Source of the DNA: Thermococcus sp.
GTDB taxonomy: Archaea > Methanobacteriota_B > Thermococci > Thermococcales > Thermococcaceae
Direction: 5' to 3'
Assembly: GCF_027052235.1 (NCBI RefSeq)
Contig: NZ_JALUFF010000037.1
Span: forward strand, 1 to 42,492
Length of the DNA: 42,492 nt
Positions 23,721 to 31,100 of the stretch are shown here, one piece after another (positions within the stretch are counted from its first letter, which is position 1; each line of letters begins with the position of its first letter). A program made the translations under genes and the position numbers. Below the pieces are notes generated by a model. The model saw only the letters and a list, made by a program, of their open reading frames with translations. It ran no database searches and had not been told where the DNA came from.

Positions 23721-25157
23721 CTACCTCATGTACTTCCTCGCGAAGACGGTAAGAAAGACCGCCCACATGAACATTCCGAAGAGGGCCTCAAGGGACGCTA
23801 TAGCCCTTCCAACACCTATCGGGTGGTAGTCACCGTAGCCGAGGGTTGTAGCCGTTACGATGCTGAAGTACTCGTAGTCGAGGAAGCCGAGCTTGGAGGA
23901 GAGTCCCTCGACGCTCCCGGTCATGTAGAAGAGGATGGGAAAAAAGACGTTGACGGCAACTAGCCATATCAGTATCGGCCTCTTCCAGTCGGTTCCGTAG
24001 CGGCAGGTCAGGTCGGCGAAGAGCCACTCGAAGAGGGCCTCGCCCCTGTCCAGAATTTTTCTCAGTCCTTTTCTCCTTGAAAGGAGCTTTATTTTCCTCC
24101 GGGCGAGCATCTCAAGGTAGTAGTATTCGTCGGCTTTCTCAAAGTCCCCACTCTTCTCCCAGCTTGTTCTGGCGAGGCGGTAGAAGATCTCCTCTGCGTG
24201 CGGGTTGCTGAACTGGCACTCCTCGATTATCATGAAGCCCTGAACCGTCAGCTCTACCGGAAGACTTGGCAAGACGGTCAGACCCCACGTTGCATCGGCC
24301 TTAATCCGGGACTTCCTGAGGATGAAGTTGCTGTGGATGAGAACGTGAACGAACTCTGGGGCAATCAGGTGACTCCAGCTTATTTCAACGTGGCCGAAGA
24401 CCTCAAGGTTTTCGAGGACGAGGTTGCCGTGAAAGCCCGCCACCGTCAGGCGAACCTGTCTTTTGAATCGTGGAGTGGTGTCGAAAGAAACGTTCCCGAT
24501 TACGAGGGATTTGGCCTTTACCATTCTCCTTCCAGCCTCGGAGACCTTGACATCGTGTTCCTCAAGGATTCTCCTCAGTAGGGGATAGCGGGTGTTAATA
24601 CCTATCCTGCGGACGTCCCTAAGGCCGGAAATCTCCACCGTGCCCCTTGCGCTCTTCTCGCCATAGGCCTCTTCCTCCTCCTTTCCGGTGTACTGGGTTG
24701 AGTTCACCATCAGGTATTTGACACTTGAGTCCCTAACTGAAACGTGACTTGCAAAATCCACCCTGAGAATGTTTAGCCCGTAAATCGTTGAGTCCTTCAC
24801 GAATATGAAGTCGAGCTTAACCTGGAAGAGGATTACCCTTTCGACCGTCGTGTTGAGGAGTATCAGGCCCTTAAACTCGGAGTCCTCAATGACGAGGCTT
24901 TTGATTGTGGAGTTCTTGAAGACGAGAACCTTTTCACTCCTGTAGTCCTTTATGGAGACATCGTAGAGGTAGACGCCCTCGAAGTAGCTCTGCCCCGCTC
25001 TAAGCCTCCTCTGGAAGGTGCTCGCCTTTACATCTTTTATTCTCTCGCCGAGAAGGGCCTCCCCCTCCTCGTAGGGAACGTGGAGAGGGCAGTATTTTGA
25101 CCCCTCAAGGGGTTTCAGCCTGCACTTTCTGCCATTCTCATAGGTGTACTCGCACAT
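23721..25157 (-). CDS. Potassium-channel-like protein with zinc-like motif and pentapeptide-like repeats
   Basis: A 478-residue fusion. Residues 1-27 form a Cys/His motif (CEYTYENGRKCRL, then YCPLH) like small C3H zinc folds. About residues 40-330 are strand-rich repeats of the pentapeptide/right-handed beta-helix kind, seen as recurring patterns such as SIKSLVIEDSEFKGLIL. A charged helix linker follows. The last 90 residues hold two membrane helices around the filter TLGYGD (438-443), the signature of two-helix potassium channels. The beta-helix probably sits in the cytoplasm as a sensing or assembly domain. The TATA-like sequence lies about 25 bp before the ATG and no RBS is seen, so the mRNA may be leaderless. 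Confidence 0.8.
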   Translation of the reverse strand: MCEYTYENGRKCRLKPLEGSKYCPLHVPYEEGEALLGERIKDVKASTFQRRLRAGQSYFEGVYLYDVSIKDYRSEKVLVFKNSTIKSLVIEDSEFKGLILLNTTVERVILFQVKLDFIFVKDSTIYGLNILRVDFASHVSVRDSSVKYLMVNSTQYTGKEEEEAYGEKSARGTVEISGLRDVRRIGINTRYPLLRRILEEHDVKVSEAGRRMVKAKSLVIGNVSFDTTPRFKRQVRLTVAGFHGNLVLENLEVFGHVEISWSHLIAPEFVHVLIHSNFILRKSRIKADATWGLTVLPSLPVELTVQGFMIIEECQFSNPHAEEIFYRLARTSWEKSGDFEKADEYYYLEMLARRKIKLLSRRKGLRKILDRGEALFEWLFADLTCRYGTDWKRPILIWLVAVNVFFPILFYMTGSVEGLSSKLGFLDYEYFSIVTATTLGYGDYHPIGVGRAIASLEALFGMFMWAVFLTVFARKYMR

Positions 25158-25199
25158 CGCGCGGAGTTGGGAAAAATAGTATAAAGGTTTTCCGGAGCC

Positions 25200-26528
25200 T
25201 CAGAACTTCAGAACCCTCGCGAGTACTATGAGGGGATCCCAAACCGGAGCGAAGGGCGGGGCGTAGGCAAGATCTGTGAAGAAGGCATCCCTAGTTGTGA
25301 ACCCGGCCGTTAGCATAGCAGCGGCGGTGTCAATCCTCGCCAGCACGTCCGCACCTACCGCCTGAACGCCGAGGAGCCTGTTGGTCTCGTTGTCAACGAC
25401 ACCCTTAAGCCATATGGGCCTCGCTCCCGGGTAGTAGTGGGGGCGGGTGGTTGCCTTTATGAAGGCCGTCCTGACGTCGTAGCCCTCCTTTATTGCCTCA
25501 GCCTCTGTCAGGCCGGTCTTTCCTATCTCAACGTCGAAGAACTTCGTAATGCTCGTCCCGAGGACTCCGGGGAAGTGAATTTCCTTCCCGGCTATGTTGC
25601 TCCCGGCCACGTAGCCCATCTTGTTGCCCGCGGGAGCGAGGGGAATCCACACGCGCCTCCCGGTTATTATGTGCCTCGTCTCAGCGACGTCGCCTGCTGC
25701 ATAAACGTTCTCAACGCTCGTCTGCATCCTCTCGTTCGTCCATATCGCCCCTGTCTCGCCTAGCCTGACGCCCAGCTCCTTGGCAAGCTCGACGTTCGGC
25801 CTTATGCCAGTGGCGAGGATGACTATATCCGCCTTGTACTCACCGGCATCGGTGATGACCTTTTCGACTCTTTCCTTACCTTCGATGCGCAGGATTATCT
25901 CCTGCGTCCTGAGGTTTATCCTCTTCCTCATCTCCTCCTCAAGGATGTCGGTGATCTCCTTGTCAAAGGCCTTCTTCATGACCCTCTCGTTTCTCTCGAT
26001 GAGGGTGACGTTCTTCCCCTGGGCGGAGAAGGCCTCAGCCATCTCAACACCGATGTAGCCGCCGCCTATTATCACGACGTCCTCAACGGTGTTCTCCTCC
26101 ATGTACCGCCTTATAGCGACGGCATCCGGGGGCAAATCAGCCGTGAAAACCCCGGGAAGGTCAACCCCCTCAACGGCCGGAATCCTCGGGGAAGCTCCGT
26201 TGGCAAAGACGAGGTAGTCCCACTCGTAGGTTCTCTCTCCACCCTCCTCGCGAACCCTGACGCTTCCCTGCTCGACATCGACAACTTCAGCCTTGAGGTG
26301 AAGGTCTATACCGCGCTTCTTTATAAAGACCTCCGGAGGGTAGTGCATGAGCTTTTCCGTTGGCGAGATGCCCTCGACCACGTACGGAATCCCACAGGGG
26401 GCATGACTTACCCATTCAGTTGCTTCAAAGACCTTGACGTCCCACTCTGGCCTGAGCCTCTTAACCCTTGAGGCAGCGCTCATTCCAGCGGCACCGCCGC
26501 CTATGACAACGACCGTCTTCTTCTCCAT
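25200..26528 (-). CDS. nsr: CoA-disulfide reductase / NAD(P)H sulfur oxidoreductase
   Basis: A 442-residue FAD-dependent pyridine nucleotide-disulfide reductase. The N-terminal [15 protein letters not shown] binds FAD, a second dinucleotide fold [17 protein letters not shown] binds NAD(P)H, and the single active-site Cys is C45 in SHAPCGIPY, as in CoA-disulfide reductases. The length and this Cys fit the Thermococcales enzyme that reduces sulfur or polysulfide with NADPH and CoA. The start has GGTGGTGCA upstream. The promoter carries an exact SurR-consensus site, which fits the known control of this enzyme in Pyrococcus. NADH oxidase activity is possible too. Confidence 0.9.
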   Translation of the reverse strand: MEKKTVVVIGGGAAGMSAASRVKRLRPEWDVKVFEATEWVSHAPCGIPYVVEGISPTEKLMHYPPEVFIKKRGIDLHLKAEVVDVEQGSVRVREEGGERTYEWDYLVFANGASPRIPAVEGVDLPGVFTADLPPDAVAIRRYMEENTVEDVVIIGGGYIGVEMAEAFSAQGKNVTLIERNERVMKKAFDKEITDILEEEMRKRINLRTQEIILRIEGKERVEKVITDAGEYKADIVILATGIRPNVELAKELGVRLGETGAIWTNERMQTSVENVYAAGDVAETRHIITGRRVWIPLAPAGNKMGYVAGSNIAGKEIHFPGVLGTSITKFFDVEIGKTGLTEAEAIKEGYDVRTAFIKATTRPHYYPGARPIWLKGVVDNETNRLLGVQAVGADVLARIDTAAAMLTAGFTTRDAFFTDLAYAPPFAPVWDPLIVLARVLKF

Positions 26529-26547
26529 GACTGCACCACCAGAAGGG

Positions 26548-26573
26548 GTTCTAAACCTTTGGTTAAAAAGGTT
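26548..26573 (-). promoter_or_regulatory. nsr promoter with SurR-consensus site
   Basis: GTT-CTA-AAC-CTTTG-GTT on the plus strand (26548-26564) is an exact extended SurR consensus. The minus-strand TATA-like CTTTTTAAC (about 26563-26571) lies immediately upstream in the direction of transcription, so the site falls between the TATA and the start point. That is a repressing position, which matches relief of repression by sulfur in Pyrococcus. Confidence 0.65.
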
Positions 26574-26588
26574 GATGGGCAGAAACGG

Positions 26589-27764
26589 TTAATCGGAGCT
26601 TTCCTTCTTCGAGAGGAAGTACTTCCTCCCCTTCACCTCGACCATCCTGTAAACGTCCCCCTCCCTGATTGCCATCGGGGGCTTCTCGACCTCGTAGGTC
26701 TGGTAGCTCTCCATGTCCATCATCTGGACTTCATCTCTTCCGATGCTCGTCACCATAGCTTCACTCTCCTCGTGCTCCACAGTATCAACTCCCTCCCTCT
26801 TCGCGGTCTTCCAGTCCCTGTGCTCTTCCCTACCCGTCGAGAGGTTCCTCAGGGAGATTCCCCTTCCACCCACATCGGTTACCTCGTAAACGTTACCCTC
26901 TCTGTCGGCAACTATGTCCCCTTTCCTGAACTTTGGAATCCTCACGCTGACGCTTGTCCGGTAGACTTCCCTGCTCGTCTGCCTGTCCATGCCAACGAGC
27001 TCGTAAGCCTCGCTTATCGTACCCCCGAAGCGCTCCTTTATCGCCTGTGCAAGCTTCCTCGCGCTCGATGTTGAACCCATGTAGAAGTCAAGCCCCTCCT
27101 CCTTCTCGATGGTATCCTGTATGAAGCCCATCCTGTCCCTGCGCATTATTTCATCGACCTTCTCTTCAACTAATTTTCCTATGGCCTTCCTCTCCTCATC
27201 ACTCAGGGGTCTTCCCTCGGCGCGGACTTGCAAGATAGCCTCGAAGTAACCACCAAGGAACTTCTGACAGCGGGGGCAGACCGTCTGCCTAACGTAGACG
27301 GTGACGTACTTCCTCTCGTCGTGAAGCTCGCGCTGGAGCTCGTGGGTTCTCGCCTTAACGCGAACCTCGTAGGTAACTACCGCAGGGAAGTACTCTATGT
27401 GCCAGCTTACGGGAGTGAAGGCAACAAGCGCCTTTCCGAGGGGGAGGCTCTCCACTCCCTCAAGTTCCTCCATTGAAACGACCTCGAACTCCTTAACCTT
27501 CTCGCTCAGTGAGTCCTCAAGGACTTCAAGGAGAGCGTTCTCGGCGACCTCGAATATAAGCTCCTCAAGGTCGTAGCTCTTTGGATCGACCCATGTCCCT
27601 CTCTTCTTGTAGCTCCCGCAGTTCTGACAGACCTCCGTGTTGATTTCATCCGGAATGAGGAGCACGGGGTTTTCCTTCCGGTAGCAAACCTGACAGAGCC
27701 CCTCGATGAGCGGACCGCCTTCCTCCTCGCTTATCCCGCAACGGTAGCAAAAGCGACCTCCCAT
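26589..27764 (-). CDS. nmd3: Archaeal NMD3-like protein
   Basis: A 391-residue homologue of NMD3, the eukaryotic export adaptor of the large ribosomal subunit; in archaea it probably acts in ribosome biogenesis or quality control. The N-terminal zinc-binding region has CxxC pairs C6/C9, C24/C27 and C46/C49, with a further TVCPRCQKF pair near residue 163. The C-terminal half has small beta domains (FRKGDIVADREGNVYEV), as in NMD3. The start follows GGTGAGACC. It is shorter than the eukaryotic protein, which has an added nuclear transport tail. DUF424 lies upstream on the same strand. Confidence 0.93.
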   Translation of the reverse strand: MGGRFCYRCGISEEEGGPLIEGLCQVCYRKENPVLLIPDEINTEVCQNCGSYKKRGTWVDPKSYDLEELIFEVAENALLEVLEDSLSEKVKEFEVVSMEELEGVESLPLGKALVAFTPVSWHIEYFPAVVTYEVRVKARTHELQRELHDERKYVTVYVRQTVCPRCQKFLGGYFEAILQVRAEGRPLSDEERKAIGKLVEEKVDEIMRRDRMGFIQDTIEKEEGLDFYMGSTSSARKLAQAIKERFGGTISEAYELVGMDRQTSREVYRTSVSVRIPKFRKGDIVADREGNVYEVTDVGGRGISLRNLSTGREEHRDWKTAKREGVDTVEHEESEAMVTSIGRDEVQMMDMESYQTYEVEKPPMAIREGDVYRMVEVKGRKYFLSKKESSD

Positions 27765-27803
27765 GGTCTCACCAGATTTGGGGAAGGCGGAGCCTTTAAA
27801 AAG

Positions 27804-28103
27804 TTAGAGGAACAGCTTGGCCATCTGTGCGTGGGGAACACCCTGGATGCGAAGAACCCTCCCAGGATCGATGTAGCCCAGCTCTATGGCCCTGGTTACA
27901 CACCGCTCCCCAGTCAGGTTTGCTATTGTTGCCTCTTCCAGCAGTTCTTTGAGCCTGTCCTCCTCAACGAGCTCGCCCCTGTAGAACCTCTCTTTGACCT
28001 CCAGCTTAAGCTCCCCCTCTCTGAAGGTCTTACCGAGAAGCTCCTCATCGCATGCCGCTAAAAGAACTTCACCCTGAACGCGATAAACCTTCACGTATAT
28101 CAT
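27804..28103 (-). CDS. DUF424 family protein
   Basis: A 99-residue archaeal protein of the DUF424 family, seen from YVKVYRVQGEVLLAACDEELLGKTF and IANLTGERCVTRAIELG. The function is not known. It lies just upstream of nmd3 on the same strand, and the pair may belong to the translation/ribosome machinery. The start has GGTGG close upstream. No membrane or secretion signal is visible. Confidence 0.88.
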   Translation of the reverse strand: MIYVKVYRVQGEVLLAACDEELLGKTFREGELKLEVKERFYRGELVEEDRLKELLEEATIANLTGERCVTRAIELGYIDPGRVLRIQGVPHAQMAKLFL

Positions 28104-28151
28104 TTGACCACCGGGAGAAAAGGGAAAGCAGAGGTTAAAAAATTTGGGAGT

Positions 28152-31100
28152 TCAGGAAACTCCCGCTCCCTCCAGGAGGTCAATGGCCTCCTTGAGGTAG
28201 GCGTAGGCCTTTCTGAGGTGTATGAAGACCCTCGGATCGCCGAGGTTGAGGACTACCGCACCTCCTGAGGCGGTGGTGGCTTCCCGGTACTCTGCAATCG
28301 CCATCTTGTAGAGCTCCTCCGCCTTCTGGAGGGTCTCGTTGTCTATTCCGGCAGTGAGGGCCTTCTGGTACAGCTTGCTGAAGGTCTCGTTGTACCTGAC
28401 GAAGTTGTGGTAGTACATGTAGTTGAGCATCATGAGGGTCATCGTCGTTGTCCTGAGGACTGAGACCGGGTAGGTGTACTTAACCTCAATCGTACCGACG
28501 CTGTGGAGCTGGACGGTCACCTCAAGGACCTTGGTGGTTCCGTCGTCCTCGACGACCTTGTAGTCAAGGACGTCCGCGCCAGTTGCGGTAACGGTGTAGT
28601 TATGTATTCTCGACGGTATCGAGACGTAGAGGGTAGCCACCGTTCCGTGGTCGCCTTCGAAGGTGATGTTGACGACACCACCCTCGTTGGTCTCGTTTCT
28701 CGTGATGTTGAGTATCTTGACCTCACCGTTGAGGGCGTTGACGACCTCTGCACCAGTCTCCTTAGCCTCCTCAATGGTCTGCTCCGTGACAGGTCTCACG
28801 GCAAAGACACCGGCGTTGTTGGAGTCGTTGTAGTCGAGCGGGCTGGTGACCTTTATCATGTACTCGTGCAGTTCGGTATCGGTAATCGGCAGTGGGATGC
28901 TGTCCACGAGGGTTGAGTTGGCTGGCAGGACTATGTTGTAGGTAAGGAACGGTATCTCAGCTCCGTCCCTGTAGAACTCCACGGTTATCGGTGCATCGAC
29001 CTCTCCGAGGTTCTTGATTGCGTAGGTTATGTTGAGGTCGCCTCCGAGCTCAACGTCGCCGGTGTAGGTAAAGGTTGTGACAGCGATGTCGGTCTTTGCC
29101 TGGGCAGGCAGTATCGTCACCGGAACCGTCATGAGTGGCCATCTCTTGATTGTGCCGAGCACGAGGAAGCCCTTGAACGGGATGGTAGTGTTGGTTATGT
29201 TGTAGTAGGTCTCTATAACGTAGTCACCGTCACCGGTGTATGTGACGTTGTAAACGCCAATCCTGTCGGTGGGCACTACCTCGGTTATGTACATGCTGAA
29301 GGTCGCTTCTCCCGGGGCTTCGTTGTCCCATGAGTATGCCTCAAGGATGTACTGGCCGGGCATTGGGTTGTCCACGTGGATGTGCTCGTTGGTTCCCCAT
29401 GTGGTTGCAGAGGCAACCAGCTCAAGAGTTCCACTGTTGTTGTAGTAGAGGAAGAAGTCAACGTCCAGTATGTTGGGTGGGAATACTGACTCCGTGGTTA
29501 TGTCTATGCTCATCGTGTCGTTGGGCACCGTGAAGTTGAAGTAGGTGCTGTTTCCTGTCGGCGGAGCAACGATGTTGAGGTACGGTGTCGTCTCGGAAAT
29601 GTAGCCGAAGGGCTTGTCCGTCCTTATCGGGCCGAGGAAGTCTGGGACATGAACGGCTATCTCACCAGTGCCGGTGGAAGTGTTAGCGAAGACCTTCCAC
29701 TCCATCGGCTTCGTGTAGGCGACACCAACATGGCCGGCGAACTTCATTGGATAACCGAAGAGCGGGTACAGGAAGATGTTGTGTAGCACTATGGAGTGCA
29801 GTCCCTTGCTCGCGGGTGCCTTCACTATCTCCTCGAAGTAGCTTCCTGTCTCGGTGCACGGCTCGAAGAAGCCTCCCCCTGCATAACCCTCGCATCCCTG
29901 TGCGATTTCCTCAAGGGTGTAGGGTCCAAAGACGCTGGCGTTGCTGACACTCCAGCTGTCAACGAGCGGGCCGAGGAGGTGAACGTTTATGTCACCCGGC
30001 TGATCCCACATCAGGTCTGTGACTATGACCCCGTTCTCGTGCTCACTGTTGAAGTAGAAGAACCTCCAGTCACCGGTCTCGTATCTCCATCCCCAGTCGT
30101 AGACGCCGTAGACGTAGGAGTTGTCGTAGAGGCCGTTGCTTGTCCTGTTCTCTCCACCAAAGGCGAAGTCCGCGCTCGGAGAGGCGACGACAACGCTCAC
30201 AGGTATTGTCGACTCGTGGTTGCCGTACTTAACGTAGATTGCCCCCTCGTAGATTCCGTAGGGTGTGTCTTTCGGAAGGGTTATCGTGGCGGTGAATGTG
30301 AGCTTTCCGGTGAAGTTGGTCGTGAAGCTCTGCTTTCCGTTGACCGTGACCCACTTCCAGGGCTCGCGCTTGAAGAACTCAACCTTTATGGTCGCCGGAT
30401 AGTTCTCGTCCGGGTAGACCCTGAGGAGGACGAGCCTGCCGTTGGCCCTCTTGAGCGGATCGTGGACGGTGAACGAGACTATGTTGCCCTCCTTGCCGTC
30501 ATCGTTAACGCGGGTCATCTCTCCTGTGGTCGGGTCATAGAAGTAGACTCTGACGAACGGGTTGGCAAAGTAGGTCGAGTACATCGTTACCTTCATCAGT
30601 TCTGCATCAGACGGTATGTACGGGGTCAGGTCGATCCAGACGCTACTCTCATTGCTGACGTTGACGTTGAAGTCCTGTTCGCCTATCTTTTCAAAGACCA
30701 TTGGCTCAACGGTGACCTTCTTTATGAAGCCGTAGTTGGTCAGCGTGAAGGTCTTGCTGGCACTTTCTCCCGGATACATCACGTTCGGGAATGCCGGATA
30801 GTCGGTCTTGCCCGGCTGCCAGCTCGTGGGCTGTATGAGGATTCCGTTCTTGCCGAGTGCCAGCTCAACTGCTCTTGTCGCGTTGAGGTAGCCAGCACCC
30901 TGTCTGAAGACGTCGGTGTTTATGTTCTCTGCGGAACTCTTGAGGATGTCCCTAACTAGATCACTGGTTGGCCAAGTACCGTGAGCCTTGTAGTAGGCCT
31001 CGTAGACGAGAGCCGTTATCCCAGCCGCGACCGGGGTTGCCATCGAGGTTCCGCTGAAGAGCCACTGGGCGTACATTCCGTTGAGGTGGTAATTGACGTA

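Noticed and set aside
29796-30959. 387-residue open frame on the plus strand inside the protease gene
   Set aside because: It is antisense to a clear subtilase, shows no recognisable domain and is low in Met; it is a shadow of the strong codon bias of the real gene.
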